Source: Croceicoccus sp. (GTDB lineage Bacteria > Pseudomonadota > Alphaproteobacteria > Sphingomonadales > Sphingomonadaceae). Taken from it: DNA of 64,000 bases. Positions 8,672 through 18,403 of the stretch are shown one piece after another (the first letter of the stretch is position 1; each line of letters begins with the position of its first letter). The notes below the pieces were generated by a model. It made no database searches. It was given only the letters and a program-made list of their open reading frames with translations, and was not told the origin of the DNA. The position numbers and the translations under genes are program-made. The DNA lies in NCBI GenBank assembly GCA_002694745.1, contig NZMY01000027.1:62001-126000 (forward strand), written 5' to 3'.

Positions 8672-9334
8672 TCAACGCGTGGCGTTATAGGCCAGTTGGT
8701 CCTCGCTCAGCTGGAAACCCACCAGCACCTCGAACGAAGCGCGCGCGACCGCGGCCCTGACCTCAGGGTCGGCCAGCGGGTCGAGCGCGGCATCGGGGTC
8801 CCCGGGCTTGCGGCGGCGCGTGATCTGTTCGCGAACATCCTCGGGCAGGGTGGCGGCGGCTGCATCGATGAAAGCACCTGCCCGTCCGCTTGCCTGCGCG
8901 CGGTCCTGTCCCGCCGCGAAATTCACCGTCACGCTGCCGATCCGCTTCGACTGAACCGAATTGCCGCCCTGCAGCACGGTGACGAAGAAAGGCAGCTCCA
9001 CGCTGCGTGCCGCGCCGGTGTCGCGCCGGGTGGCGAGGACGTCGAACGTCGCCTCGGAATAAATCTTTGCGCCGGTGTCGTCGCACGCGGCGCGCAGGTT
9101 CGTCATGGTGGCGGTGACGTCCATCGAGGCCAGCGACTTGTCGTTCGGCTGGCTGAAGGTCGTGATGTCGCCGGTATAGGCGGGGATGCCCACCGCCGGG
9201 CAGCGCGAGCGGACGGAGGTGACGCCGACGCCTTCCTGAAGCACGAGCTCACCCTCGCGCGAGCAGCCGGCGAGCAGGGCCACGCCGGACATCAGCAATG
9301 CGAAACCTGCGGCGGGGCGGAATTTCATCTTCAT
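8672..9334 (-). CDS. Predicted lipoprotein, unknown function
   Basis: 220 aa from ATG 9334; another ATG lies two codons later at 9328, and AGAAGG stands 11 nt upstream of 9334. Seen: a lipoprotein signal peptide ending in the lipobox LLAGC with Cys near residue 23. The mature part contains GVTSVRSRCPAVGIPAYTGD and a mixed alpha/beta-looking body with no catalytic motif I recognise. I recall similar lipoproteins as conserved hypotheticals in sphingomonads. Envelope location is well supported; the function is not. Confidence 0.8.
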   Translation of the reverse strand: MKMKFRPAAGFALLMSGVALLAGCSREGELVLQEGVGVTSVRSRCPAVGIPAYTGDITTFSQPNDKSLASMDVTATMTNLRAACDDTGAKIYSEATFDVLATRRDTGAARSVELPFFVTVLQGGNSVQSKRIGSVTVNFAAGQDRAQASGRAGAFIDAAAATLPEDVREQITRRRKPGDPDAALDPLADPEVRAAVARASFEVLVGFQLSEDQLAYNATR

Positions 9335-9527
9335 GGGCGGCGGAACCTTCTGCCAGTCATATGCGGCGGCCAAGACGGATGGCCGCTTTCAACGGGATGC
9401 TGCCTGCCCTAGCCGCAGCCTTTCGCAAGGGCAACGGCGCGCGAAAGGACGAACGCGGTTCCGTCATGTCCATCCGAACCTTTACCGCCGCTTTACGCCT
9501 GCCCCCTGCTGACGCTAAAGGCAGGGC

Positions 9528-10520
9528 ATGAACACCCCCACCATGCCCGCCGCCGCCAGCGAAACCCGCGAAGCCGGGGACACGCTTCCCCATCTGCTGG
9601 TCCTGCTGGCCGCGCCGCGTGGCTTTTGCGCCGGCGTCGACCGCGCGATCGAGATCGTCGAGCGTTCGCTGCAGAAATATGGCGCGCCCGTCTATGTGCG
9701 GCACGAAATCGTGCATAACCGCTATGTGGTCGACAGCCTGAAGGCCAAGGGCTCCATCTTTGTCGAGGAACTGGACGAGGTGCCCGACGGCGTGCCGGTG
9801 GTCTTTTCCGCGCATGGCGTGCCGAAATCGGTGCCCGCCCATGCGGAGGAACGCGGCCTCGACTACCTCGACGCGACATGCCCGCTGGTCAGCAAGGTGC
9901 ACCGCCAGGCCGAACGCCAGGTCGAGGCGGGGCGGCACATCATCTTCATCGGCCACGCCGGCCACCCGGAGGTCATCGGCACGTTCGGACAGGTGCCGCA
10001 AGGCGACATGACGCTGGTCGAAACGGTCGAGGACGTGGCGAAGCTGAAATTCGAACCCGGCACGCCGCTGGCGTTCCTGACCCAGACGACGCTGTCGGTC
10101 GACGATACCCATGCCATGATCGAGGCGCTGAAGCAGCGTTTTCCCGACATCGCCGGGCCGCGCGGCGAGGATATCTGCTATGCCACGTCGAACCGGCAGG
10201 CGGCGGTCAAGGTCCTCGCTCCGCAGGTCGACATGCTGCTGGTGATCGGCGGGGCCAATTCGTCGAACTCGCTGCGCCTTGTCGAGGTGGCCGAACGCAT
10301 AGGCACCGATGCGCGGCTGATCCAGCGCGGCGACGACATCGATGCGGAAATGCTGGACGGCATCGGCACCATCGGCCTCACCGCCGGGGCCAGCGCGCCC
10401 GAGGTGCTGGTGCGCGAGGTGATCGACCATCTCTCCCGCTTCCGCGCGGTGGAGGAACGGGTCATCACCACGACCGAGGAAAACATGGTCTTCAAGCTGC
10501 CTCGCCAGCTGACCGACTGA
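9528..10520 (+). CDS. ispH: 4-hydroxy-3-methylbut-2-enyl diphosphate reductase
   Basis: 330 aa. Last enzyme of the MEP isoprenoid pathway: an iron-sulfur protein that converts HMBPP to IPP and DMAPP. The three cluster ligands are visible as Cys34 ([11 protein letters not shown]), Cys118 (DATCPLV) and Cys217 ([11 protein letters not shown]). HNRYVVDSL and SAHGVP also match the family. About 20 N-terminal residues before [12 protein letters not shown] are extra and variable. It starts the + strand run ispH-thrB-rnhA. Confidence 0.97.
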   Translation: MNTPTMPAAASETREAGDTLPHLLVLLAAPRGFCAGVDRAIEIVERSLQKYGAPVYVRHEIVHNRYVVDSLKAKGSIFVEELDEVPDGVPVVFSAHGVPKSVPAHAEERGLDYLDATCPLVSKVHRQAERQVEAGRHIIFIGHAGHPEVIGTFGQVPQGDMTLVETVEDVAKLKFEPGTPLAFLTQTTLSVDDTHAMIEALKQRFPDIAGPRGEDICYATSNRQAAVKVLAPQVDMLLVIGGANSSNSLRLVEVAERIGTDARLIQRGDDIDAEMLDGIGTIGLTAGASAPEVLVREVIDHLSRFRAVEERVITTTEENMVFKLPRQLTD

Positions 10521-10530
10521 TCCGCGCATC

Positions 10531-11517
10531 ATGGCTGTCTATACCCGCATCAACAGCGAGGACATGGCCGCGCTGGTTACGCAGTTCGGCGTGGGCGAGC
10601 TGGTGTCCGCCAAGGGCATCGCCGAGGGCGTGTCGAACAGCAACTGGCTGCTGGAAACGCGTGGTACCCCTGACGCGGGGCGTTTCATCCTGACCGTCTA
10701 TGAAGAGCGCACAGATACGCGCGATCTGCCGTTCTTTCTGAATCTGCTCGACCATCTGGCCGCGGCGGGCTGTCCGGTTCCGCGGACAATCCACGATTCC
10801 AGCGGCTCGGCATGGCGCACCATCGACACGCCGCAGGGCGAGAAGATGCTGGCGCTGATCGAGTTCCTGCCGGGTGTCAGCGCCGACGATCCGACTCCGG
10901 CGCAGGCCGAGGCGGTGGGCGCGGCACTGGCGCAGGTGCATCTTGCGGGACAGAGCTTTGGCGACTTTCGCAGGGACGGAATGGGGCCTGAGGCGTGGCG
11001 CGGTTTCGTACGGTCCTGCGCGGGCCGCTGGTCCGAGATCGACCCGGTGCTGGATGCCGTACCCGCGCTGGTGGACGACGCGATAAAGCGCTGGCCTGCG
11101 GACCTGCCGGTGTCGACGATCCATGCCGATCTGTTTCCCGACAATGTGCTGCTGGTGGGCGACGAGGTGTCGGGCATGATCGACTTCTATTTCGCATGCA
11201 CAGGTCCGATGGCCTATGACATCGCCGTGACCCATGCGGCTTGGAGCTTTACGCCCGATGGCCGCCACTTCGATCCCGCCATCGGCGATGCGCTGCTGAC
11301 CGGTTACCGTTCGGTGCGCGAGCCCGATGCCGCCGAGATCGCGGCCCTGCCCGATCTGGCCAAGGCGGGCTGTCTGCGCTTCCTGCTGACCCGCGCCTAT
11401 GACTGGCTGAACACCCCTGCCGATGCGATGGTGACCAAGAAGGATCCGCTGGCCTTCCTGCGCCGCCATGCGTTCTATGATGAACGGGGCGCGGTGGCGT
11501 TCGGGGTCCTGTCTTAA
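10531..11517 (+). CDS. thrB: Homoserine kinase, APH-fold type
   Basis: 328 aa. It phosphorylates homoserine in threonine synthesis; this is the aminoglycoside-phosphotransferase-fold enzyme used by Alphaproteobacteria, not the GHMP-fold ThrB. Seen: [20 protein letters not shown] at the N-terminus, [15 protein letters not shown], the catalytic loop [14 protein letters not shown] and the following GMIDFYF metal-binding segment. It begins 10 nt after ispH, and its TAA overlaps the rnhA ATG by one base (TAATG). Confidence 0.95.
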   Translation: MAVYTRINSEDMAALVTQFGVGELVSAKGIAEGVSNSNWLLETRGTPDAGRFILTVYEERTDTRDLPFFLNLLDHLAAAGCPVPRTIHDSSGSAWRTIDTPQGEKMLALIEFLPGVSADDPTPAQAEAVGAALAQVHLAGQSFGDFRRDGMGPEAWRGFVRSCAGRWSEIDPVLDAVPALVDDAIKRWPADLPVSTIHADLFPDNVLLVGDEVSGMIDFYFACTGPMAYDIAVTHAAWSFTPDGRHFDPAIGDALLTGYRSVREPDAAEIAALPDLAKAGCLRFLLTRAYDWLNTPADAMVTKKDPLAFLRRHAFYDERGAVAFGVLS

Positions 11518-11966
11518 TGGATGTCGAGATTTTCACCGACGGCGCGTGCAAGGGCAATCCCGGTCCGGGCGGCTGGGGCGCGATCCTGCGGGCGATGAAG
11601 AAGGACGGGGAAGCGACCGAGAAGGAGATGTCCGGATCGGAAGGCGCGACGACCAACAACCGTATGGAACTGACCGCCGCGATCCGCGCGCTGCAGGCGC
11701 TGAAGCGCCCTTGCAAGGTCGCGCTTTATACCGACAGCAAATATGTGATCGACGGTATCACCAAATGGGTCTTCGGCTGGCAGAAGAAAGGCTGGAAGAC
11801 CGCCGCGAAAAAGCCTGTGTTGAACGAGGATCTGTGGCGCGAACTGCTGGATGCGGCGCGCCCGCACACGATCGACTGGCACTGGGTCAAGGGCCACGAC
11901 GGCCATCCAGAGAACGAGCGCGCCGACCAGCTTGCCAGCGATGCGGCGCTGGCGGCGCGGGTATAG
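11517..11966 (+). CDS. rnhA: Ribonuclease HI
   Basis: 149 aa. It degrades the RNA strand of RNA-DNA hybrids. The catalytic carboxylates are present as Asp8 ([18 protein letters not shown]), Glu51 (TNNRMELTA), Asp73 (YTDSKYV) and Asp137 (ENERADQLA). Length and order are those of standard RNase HI. It is coupled to thrB through TAATG and ends 9 nt before the convergent YegP-like gene. Confidence 0.97.
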   Translation: MDVEIFTDGACKGNPGPGGWGAILRAMKKDGEATEKEMSGSEGATTNNRMELTAAIRALQALKRPCKVALYTDSKYVIDGITKWVFGWQKKGWKTAAKKPVLNEDLWRELLDAARPHTIDWHWVKGHDGHPENERADQLASDAALAARV

Positions 11967-11975
11967 GGGTGGCGG

Positions 11976-12155
11976 TCAGACCGTGGTGTCGACCACTTCG
12001 GCGCCCGGACCGTTCTTGAGGATCGAATCGATCGCGTTCTGGGCGCTGGCCTTCGAACTATAGCCTTCGGTCCAGAACATGGTTTCCGAATTATAGCAGA
12101 AATAGGCGACATACTCGCCCTTCTTGTTCTGCCGGATTTCAAAGCGATGTGCCAT
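11976..12155 (-). CDS. YegP-like (DUF1508) small protein
   Basis: 59 aa from ATG 12155; a longer frame upstream lacks coding character. Seen: MAHRFEIRQNKKGEYVAYFC with the later YSSKASAQNAIDSI, a single DUF1508/YegP unit that forms a small beta-alpha fold. Some relatives have two such units; here there is one. The cellular role of the family is not established. It is convergent with rnhA. Confidence 0.85.
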   Translation of the reverse strand: MAHRFEIRQNKKGEYVAYFCYNSETMFWTEGYSSKASAQNAIDSILKNGPGAEVVDTTV

Positions 12156-12244
12156 GGCGTTGCCCCCGTTTCTGGCCGTCAGGAAATCTGTACTGCCATG
12201 GATAACAGCCTGGCCTTCGGGTGCAACCCCGGTCGCGGTGCGGA

Positions 12245-13351
12245 TCAGAAGCGGTCGGCGCGGTAAGGCGCGGGATCGATGCCCTTGGCCGGTCCCACAG
12301 CGTCCCGGCCCAGCAGCAGAGCGACGGCCATGTCGGCGGCGGCGGGCGAGGTCTGGATGCCGAAACCGCCCTGCCCCGCGCACCAGAAAAAGCCCGGCAA
12401 ATGCGCATCAAAGCCATAGATGGGCGCACGATCGGGCGCAAAACTGCGCAGTCCTGCCCATTTGCGCTCGACCGCGTCCACCCGCCAGTCGACGGCCTGT
12501 TCCAGCCGGTCGATCGCGAGCGCCACGTCCAGCTCGTCGGGCGCGGCGTCGCAGGCGGGCGACGGCGTCTCGTCATGCGGGCTGAGCCAGAGGCGGCCGC
12601 TTTCGGGCTTGAAATAGAATGTCTCGTTGATGTCCAGCACCAGCGGCAGGTCGGCGGGCGCTTCGGGGCTGCAGCGCAATTGCAGCACCGTGCGGCGTAG
12701 CGGCGCGATGCCGATGGGCTGCGCGCCCGCAATCCGCGCCACCTCGTCCGCCCATGCGCCCGCCGCGTTGACCAATATGCGCGCCGTTACGGTGCTGCCG
12801 TCCGCCAGCCGCAGCGCCCAGCCCTGCGCGCCGCGTTCCGCCGCCGCCAGCTTTGCCCGCGTTCGCAGCAAGGCGCCCCCCGCCTGTGCCCGCGACAGGA
12901 AATGCGCGTGCAGCGCGCCCACGTCGATGTCGCAGCAGCTTTCGCTCCATGTCCCGTCGACCCACTCGGGCTTCAGCCCCGGCACCAGCCGCGCCATCTT
13001 TGCTTGGTCCAGCCGCTCCATATTCGCGCCCAGTGCCGCGAACCGCGCGACATAGGCTTCGATTGCCTCGACATCGCCTGCCCTGCCGATGTGAAGCGCG
13101 CCGCGCGGCGTCAGAAATCCACCCTCGCGCAGATAGGGTCCGCTGGCGACGGTCAGCGGAAAGACCTGCGGCCCGCCATAGGTTTCCTCCCAGAACGCGG
13201 CGGAGCGGCCGGTGGCGTGATAGCCCGCGACATCCTCGGCCTCGAGCATGATGACCGATGCCTCGCCCGCAAGGCTGGCGGCAAGGCTTGCCCCCGCCAT
13301 GCCCGCGCCGACGATGGCGATGTCGCAGTTTTCCGAGACCGCCCCGGTCAT
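12245..13351 (-). CDS. FAD-dependent oxidoreductase, D-arginine dehydrogenase-like
   Basis: 368 aa. Seen: the N-terminal dinucleotide-binding GAGMAG (residues 15-20), GYHATGRSAAFWEETYG, NAAGAWADEVA, WAGLRSFAPDRAP and GFFWCAGQGGFGIQTSPA. These match, segment by segment, the FAD-dependent D-arginine dehydrogenase (DauA) of Pseudomonas as I remember it, so D-amino-acid oxidation is the best guess; a related DAO-family amine substrate is possible. Its start overlaps the stop of the upstream hydrolase by 4 nt, so the two proteins are made together. Confidence 0.85.
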   Translation of the reverse strand: MTGAVSENCDIAIVGAGMAGASLAASLAGEASVIMLEAEDVAGYHATGRSAAFWEETYGGPQVFPLTVASGPYLREGGFLTPRGALHIGRAGDVEAIEAYVARFAALGANMERLDQAKMARLVPGLKPEWVDGTWSESCCDIDVGALHAHFLSRAQAGGALLRTRAKLAAAERGAQGWALRLADGSTVTARILVNAAGAWADEVARIAGAQPIGIAPLRRTVLQLRCSPEAPADLPLVLDINETFYFKPESGRLWLSPHDETPSPACDAAPDELDVALAIDRLEQAVDWRVDAVERKWAGLRSFAPDRAPIYGFDAHLPGFFWCAGQGGFGIQTSPAAADMAVALLLGRDAVGPAKGIDPAPYRADRF

Positions 13352-14328
13352 TGCGCTCCGTCCGCAGGCAGGCGTTGCGCAAGAAAATCGTCGATTGCCG
13401 AGAGGGCACGGCCACGCACCTCATCGCTCTCACGCAGGATTTCATGCGCCGATTCGGAGCCGAATTCCATCAGCCGCGCATCGGGTAGCAGGCGCACGGC
13501 GCGGCGGATCGCGCGCGCGCTGACCAGCCGGTCGGCGCTGGTGGACAGCACCAGCACGGGGAGCTTCACCTTTGCCAACACATCCGCTCTTGCCGTGCGG
13601 CGCATCGATTCGGCGGCGCGTTCGACCCAGCCCCAGCTTGGCGCGCCCAGCCGCAATTGCGGGCGTTTTTCGCGCCAGTACAGCTCGTCCTCATAGCGAC
13701 TGACGTCATGCGTCAAAATGCCCTGCCGCGCGCCGGCGGGCTGCCCCGGCTTCTCGCCCATCTTCCACGCGGGCCGGCTGACCGGGCCCAGCGCCGCCAT
13801 GACACGCGCCGCGCCGTGCCACATCCACGGGCTGAGCGGCGGCCCCGCAAAGCCCAGCATCGGCGCGACCAGCACCAGCGCATCGGGATCGGCCGCGCCT
13901 TCCGCCACGCCGCGCAGGGCAAGCTGACCGCCCATCGAATGACCGATCAGAACGTGCTTTTCTTGGGCCGGGCGATTCGCGCCCGATTCGGCTTTCCAGT
14001 CGCTCCAGAACCCGCGCAGATCGTCGATCCAGTGCGCGAAATCGCCGATATGGCCGGTGGCATCGTCATCGCCCAGCCGGCCCGATCCGCCCTGCCCGCG
14101 CCAGTCGATCGCGGTGACCGCCCAGCCCTGGCCGAACCAGTATTCCAGCGTCTCGAGATATTTCTCATACGCATCGCCGCGCCCGCCCAGAAACAGCAGC
14201 GAACCGCGCGATTGCGCGGGTCTGGGCCAGTCGATCCGGCGGATCGCGTGCCCGTCGGGGGCGTGCCACGCCGATTCGCGGGCGTGGGCCGGAATGGCGC
14301 GGCGGGCAGCGGCCGGATCGGCGGACAT
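13348..14328 (-). CDS. Alpha/beta hydrolase, lysophospholipase (PldB)-like
   Basis: 326 aa from the ATG at 14328; a TTG at 14361 is an alternative, and neither has a clear ribosome site. Seen: LLFLGGRGDAYEKYLETLEY, the WRGQGGSGR segment, the nucleophile elbow GHSMGG with Ser131, an Asp in STSADRLV and a His in SAHEIL, giving a complete Ser-Asp-His triad. The pattern is that of monoacylglycerol lipase/lysophospholipase L2 proteins. Its stop overlaps the start of the flavoprotein gene. Confidence 0.88.
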   Translation of the reverse strand: MSADPAAARRAIPAHARESAWHAPDGHAIRRIDWPRPAQSRGSLLFLGGRGDAYEKYLETLEYWFGQGWAVTAIDWRGQGGSGRLGDDDATGHIGDFAHWIDDLRGFWSDWKAESGANRPAQEKHVLIGHSMGGQLALRGVAEGAADPDALVLVAPMLGFAGPPLSPWMWHGAARVMAALGPVSRPAWKMGEKPGQPAGARQGILTHDVSRYEDELYWREKRPQLRLGAPSWGWVERAAESMRRTARADVLAKVKLPVLVLSTSADRLVSARAIRRAVRLLPDARLMEFGSESAHEILRESDEVRGRALSAIDDFLAQRLPADGAQ

Positions 14329-14463
14329 CGCGCCGGGAATGGCAGGGTGCAGGTCGGTCAAGAAAGCGAGTTCACTTTGGGTAACGGCATCTTCGCGGGC
14401 ATGGTTACTGTTTGGTAAGTCCTGCCCTTTAGACCGGCCCCAATCAGGGGGAACCGGTTGGAC

Positions 14464-14982
14464 ATGAACACGCATCTCATCGCTTACGGATTGCTCGCCG
14501 CATTGGCAATCGCGGTGCTCTATGCAGGGATCACCGATCTTCGGCATCGCAAGATCACCAACCGGCTGACCGGCGCGATCGCGATTGCCGCGCCGATGTT
14601 CTGGTGGGCCAGCGGGCTTTCGATCTGGCCGGGCGTCGCCATCCAGATCGGCCTCGCCGTCGGCTGGTTCGTGTTCGGCGCCTTGCTGTTCAAGATCGGC
14701 CAGATGGGCGGCGGCGACGTCAAGCTGTTCACCGCGCTGGCGCTGTGGCTCGAACCCTCGCTGTTCATGATGGTCGTGCTGCTGACGATGATCGTCAACG
14801 GCTTTGCGACCCTGATCGTCTGGCGCGGCGTCCGCCGGGCCTGGCGCGAAGGCCGCCATGTCGAGGCGCGCTCGACGCCCTATGGCGTGTCCGCCGCGCT
14901 GGTGATGCTGGTGATGTTCGCCGTTCGCTACGGGCCTGCGGTCCAGACGGCATTTTCCACAAATTCGCTGAATTTTGCGTGA
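14464..14982 (+). CDS. cpaA: Prepilin peptidase CpaA (TadV-type, family A24)
   Basis: 172 aa from ATG 14464; an in-frame TTG at 14458 is better spaced to AGGGGGA and may be used instead. It is a membrane aspartyl protease that cleaves the leader of Flp-type prepilins. The two catalytic aspartates are visible: Asp25 in ITDLRHRKITN and Asp85 in the GxGD-type motif MGGGDVKLF. About five membrane helices. First gene of the Tad/Cpa pilus cluster; no pilin gene is near it. Confidence 0.93.
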   Translation: MNTHLIAYGLLAALAIAVLYAGITDLRHRKITNRLTGAIAIAAPMFWWASGLSIWPGVAIQIGLAVGWFVFGALLFKIGQMGGGDVKLFTALALWLEPSLFMMVVLLTMIVNGFATLIVWRGVRRAWREGRHVEARSTPYGVSAALVMLVMFAVRYGPAVQTAFSTNSLNFA

Positions 14983-15006
14983 TGAGCGGGTCGCCTTGAC
15001 CTGATT

Positions 15007-15014
15007 TTAACCAT
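15007..15014 (+). promoter_or_regulatory. Candidate CtrA half-site upstream of cpaB
   Basis: TTAACCAT, a half-site form associated with the alphaproteobacterial cell-cycle regulator CtrA, lies 71 nt before the cpaB start. The same 11 bases, TTAACCATTGC, recur at 58073. Pilus genes are CtrA targets in Caulobacter; use here is inferred. Confidence 0.35.
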
Positions 15015-15084
15015 TGCCGGTGAGTCTGGCAGCACGAATGGGGGCGAGAATCCCCGATCCGATTGACGAAGGGGCTTTGGAGCC

Positions 15085-16080
15085 ATGGACAAGAAGAAGC
15101 TGATCCTGCTGGCAGTCGCGCTGGTCGTCGCGGTGGGGACCGCACTGATGGCGCGCAGCATGTTCGCGGGGAGCACCGCTCCCCAGGCAGAGGCCGCCGT
15201 GGCCGAACCCGAAGGTCCGCGCGTGCTGGTCGCCCAGCGTGCGCTGCCGGTCGGCACCATCATCACCGCCGATGCGCTGCAGTTCAAGATGTGGCCCAAG
15301 GAGATGGTGCAGGACGTCTATTTCGTCGAGGGCGAGGCCGATATGCAAAAGCTGCTCGGCACCGTCGCACGCTTTCCCGTGACCGCGGGCCAGCCGCTGA
15401 CCAAGGGCACGCTGGTGCAGCCGGGCGACCGGGGCTTCCTGGCCGCCGCGCTTGGGCCCGGCATGCGCGCCGTGACCGTCACCGTGTCGGAAAAGACCGG
15501 CGTTGCGGGCTTTGTCTTTCCGGGTGACCGCGTCGACCTGCTGCTGACGCAGGCCATCGGCGGCGGCCGCGACGAGCCCGGCTTCAACGCCACCGAAACC
15601 GTGCTGCGCAACCTGCGCGTGCTGGCCACCGACCAGTCGACCGAAACGACGCAGGTCGAAGGCAAGACCGTGGTGAAGAAGTTCCGCACCGTCACGCTGG
15701 AAGCCACGCCGCGCATCGCCGAGAAGATCTATGTCGCACAGGAAGTCGGCACGCTGTCGCTGGCCCTGCGCTCGATCGCCGACAACCGCGCCGAACTCGA
15801 CCGCGCCATCGCCTCGGGCGAGCTGGTCGTGCCCGAAGGCGCTTCGCCCGAAGAGGAAGAGGAAATCCTGCAGCTGGCGATGAACCGCCCGCAGGAAGGC
15901 CGCACCACCTTCCAGACCGGCGGCGACGTGTCGCGCTTCCAGTCGCGCTTCATGCCTTCGCCCAAGAGCAACGATCCGGCACCCAGCGTCGGCGCCGCGC
16001 CTGCCGCCGCCCGGCCCACCGGACCGACCGTGCGCGTCAGCCGGGGCAACAACACCGTCATAGTGCCGGCCGGCAAGTGA
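15085..16080 (+). CDS. cpaB: Flp pilus assembly protein CpaB (RcpC)
   Basis: 331 aa. Seen: an N-terminal membrane anchor (KKKLILLAVALVVAVGTALM), a SAF domain beginning VLVAQRALPVGTIITADALQ, and the family block FPVTAGQPLTKGTLVQPGD. A Glu-rich stretch follows near residue 255. CpaB is a periplasmic partner of the CpaC secretin. GGAG stands just before the ATG. Its stop is 69 nt before cpaC. Confidence 0.95.
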   Translation: MDKKKLILLAVALVVAVGTALMARSMFAGSTAPQAEAAVAEPEGPRVLVAQRALPVGTIITADALQFKMWPKEMVQDVYFVEGEADMQKLLGTVARFPVTAGQPLTKGTLVQPGDRGFLAAALGPGMRAVTVTVSEKTGVAGFVFPGDRVDLLLTQAIGGGRDEPGFNATETVLRNLRVLATDQSTETTQVEGKTVVKKFRTVTLEATPRIAEKIYVAQEVGTLSLALRSIADNRAELDRAIASGELVVPEGASPEEEEEILQLAMNRPQEGRTTFQTGGDVSRFQSRFMPSPKSNDPAPSVGAAPAAARPTGPTVRVSRGNNTVIVPAGK

Positions 16081-16148
16081 CCGAAAGGGACGGGAGCAAG
16101 CCAGCCGTGATCAAGAATTGCCACATAGTGTCCAAGGGGGGACATAAG

Positions 16149-17669
16149 ATGAACCGCCGTCTGCTTTCGGGCCTCGTGCTCGCTGCTACCGCCCTGGCGC
16201 CGATCGGCACTATGGGAACCGCGACGACCGCCGTCGCCCAGACCCTGCCCGCGCCTTCAGACCAGATCGTGCTGTCGATCGGCCGGGGCCAGCTGGTCAA
16301 TGTGGGCGGCCGGATGGCCGACATCTTCATCGCCGACGAAAGCATCGCCGACGTGCAGGTGAAGTCGACCAATCAGATTTATCTGTTCGGCAAGGCCGGC
16401 GGCGAAACCACGGTCTATGCCAGCGATTCGGCGGGTGCGATCATCTGGTCGGCCAATGTCCGCGTCGGCACCAATATCGACAGCATCGACCAGATGCTGG
16501 GCCTCGCCATGCCCGAGGCCAAGATTTCGACCGCGACGATGAACAACACCGTGCTGCTGACCGGCACGGTCGCGGCGCCCGAGGATGCGGCAGAGGCGGA
16601 GCGCCTTGTCTCGGCCTTCGTTGGCGACGGGGTGAACGTGATCAGCCGTCTGAAGCTGGCGACGCCGCTGCAGGTCAATCTGCAGGTCCGCTTTGCCGAA
16701 GTCAGCCGCACGCTGGTCCGCGCCATCGGCGTGAACCTCGCCACCTTCGACGGCACCAGCGGGTTCAAGTTCGGTGTAACGCAGGGCCGCGAAGGCTTCC
16801 TTCCGCAGTGGAGCATCGGCGGCAACGTCTTTACCGGCGGCACCACGGCATCGGGCGGATCCAGCCTTGTGACGGGCGCGGGCACGGGCAGCACCATCGC
16901 CGGTTTCGGCAAGTTCCTCGGCCTCGACCTTGCAGGCGCGCTGGATCTGGGTGAGCAGGACGGCCTCGTCACCACGCTGGCGCAGCCGAACCTGACCGCG
17001 CTGTCGGGCGAAACGGCCGAGTTCCTCGCGGGCGGCGAATTCCCGATCCCGATGAGCCAGGGTCTGGGCACCGTCGCCATCGAATACAAGAAATACGGCG
17101 TCAGCCTGGCCTATACGCCGACCGTACTGGCAAACGGCCGCATCTCGATCCGCGTTCGTCCCGAAGTGTCGGAACTGTCGAGCGCAGGGGCGGTCACGAT
17201 CGAAGGCTTCGAGGTTCCCGCCCTCACCACCCGCCGCGCGGAAACGACGGTGGAGCTGGGTTCGGGCCAGAGCTTCATGATCGGCGGGCTGCTGTCGAAC
17301 TTTTCGAACCAGACCATCGAAAAGACGCCGGGCGTCGGCGACCTGCCGATCCTGGGCAATCTGTTCCGCTCCACCAGCTTCCGCCGCGGCGAGACCGAGC
17401 TGGTGATCGTGGTGACGCCCTATCTGGTGAAGCCGGTGGACGCGAACCAGATCGCTCTCCCCACCGACGGATACAAGAACCCGACCATCATGGGCCAGCT
17501 GCTGGGCATGCAGTCGGACGGCGAAACGGGCGGCGCGCGCCGTCCCATGCCGCGCGCCAGCGAGGCGGCCCCGACCGGCCCCGTCGTCGGCATGAACGAG
17601 GTTCCGCAACAATCCGCCCCGGTTCGCAGCGCCGATGCCGGCGACGCGAAGCCCGGCTTCAACTTCTGA
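16149..17669 (+). CDS. cpaC: Flp pilus outer-membrane secretin CpaC (RcpA)
   Basis: 506 aa from ATG 16149, which begins a clear signal peptide (MNRRLLSGLVLAATALAPIG); an upstream in-frame start at 16077 would put 24 polar residues in front of it. Seen: the pilus-associated N-terminal domain (SIGRGQLVNVGGRMADIFIA), a BON-like segment, and the secretin core ending LPILGNLFRSTSFRRGETEL followed by VIVVTP. It forms the outer-membrane channel for the pilus. Confidence 0.95.
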   Translation: MNRRLLSGLVLAATALAPIGTMGTATTAVAQTLPAPSDQIVLSIGRGQLVNVGGRMADIFIADESIADVQVKSTNQIYLFGKAGGETTVYASDSAGAIIWSANVRVGTNIDSIDQMLGLAMPEAKISTATMNNTVLLTGTVAAPEDAAEAERLVSAFVGDGVNVISRLKLATPLQVNLQVRFAEVSRTLVRAIGVNLATFDGTSGFKFGVTQGREGFLPQWSIGGNVFTGGTTASGGSSLVTGAGTGSTIAGFGKFLGLDLAGALDLGEQDGLVTTLAQPNLTALSGETAEFLAGGEFPIPMSQGLGTVAIEYKKYGVSLAYTPTVLANGRISIRVRPEVSELSSAGAVTIEGFEVPALTTRRAETTVELGSGQSFMIGGLLSNFSNQTIEKTPGVGDLPILGNLFRSTSFRRGETELVIVVTPYLVKPVDANQIALPTDGYKNPTIMGQLLGMQSDGETGGARRPMPRASEAAPTGPVVGMNEVPQQSAPVRSADAGDAKPGFNF

Positions 17670-17683
17670 TCGGGAGCAGCAAG

Positions 17684-18379
17684 GTGACCAAGATGATCAA
17701 GACCATCACTGCCCGCCTGACCGGGCACAGGGCTGCCACCGCCGCGCTTCTGCTCGGCGCAGCGGCGGGCCTTTCGGGCTGCGTTGGCGGGGTTTCCGAC
17801 AATCGCACGCTCAATTCGGTGCATCAGCCGGTCGTGTCGCGCACCAATTACGTGTTCGACGTGATGACCAGCTCGTCCGGCATCCCGATCGGCGAACAGA
17901 GCCGTCTGGCCGGATGGTGGGACGCCATGGACATTTCCTATGGCGACCGCGTTTCGGTGGATACCGCCAATATCGGCCCCGCGGCCCGCGCCGATCTGAT
18001 GGCGCTGGCCGACCGGCAGGGCATCATCCTGGCCGAGACGGCCCCCGTCACTGAAGGCGCCGCAGGCCCCGGCGTGGCACGCGTCGTCGTCACCCGCAGC
18101 ACCGCCGCGGTCGAGGATTGCCCGCGCTGGACCGACAAGACCGATTTCAACCCGAACAATGCCACCAGCGACGGCTTTGGCTGCGCGGTGAACGCCAACT
18201 GGGCCGCGATGGTCGCCAATCCCGAGGATCTGCTGACCGGCCAGAAGGGCACGGGCGAGACCGTCGTGATGAGCTCGACCAAGGCCATCGACAGCTATCG
18301 CCAGCAGGCGCCCACGGGCGAAGGCGGCTTGCCGACCGTCTCGACCCAGCAGGGCGGCGGCGGCGGCGGCAGCAACTAA
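17684..18379 (+). CDS. cpaD: Flp pilus lipoprotein CpaD
   Basis: 231 aa from GTG 17684; ATG 17693 is equally possible, with AAGGTGA as its ribosome site. Seen: a lipobox GLSGC in the signal peptide, the CpaD block CPRWTDKTDFNPNNATSDGF with the following GCAVNANWAAMVANPEDLL, and a glycine-rich C-terminus. CpaD is an outer-membrane lipoprotein that supports the CpaC secretin. Confidence 0.93.
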   Translation: MTKMIKTITARLTGHRAATAALLLGAAAGLSGCVGGVSDNRTLNSVHQPVVSRTNYVFDVMTSSSGIPIGEQSRLAGWWDAMDISYGDRVSVDTANIGPAARADLMALADRQGIILAETAPVTEGAAGPGVARVVVTRSTAAVEDCPRWTDKTDFNPNNATSDGFGCAVNANWAAMVANPEDLLTGQKGTGETVVMSSTKAIDSYRQQAPTGEGGLPTVSTQQGGGGGGSN

Positions 18380-18403
18380 CGGATCCGCGAAGGAGATGCT
18401 TTG

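Noticed and set aside
16077-16148. N-terminal extension of CpaC starting at 16077
   Set aside because: It would place 24 polar residues before a clear signal peptide; ATG 16149 has a G-rich ribosome site.
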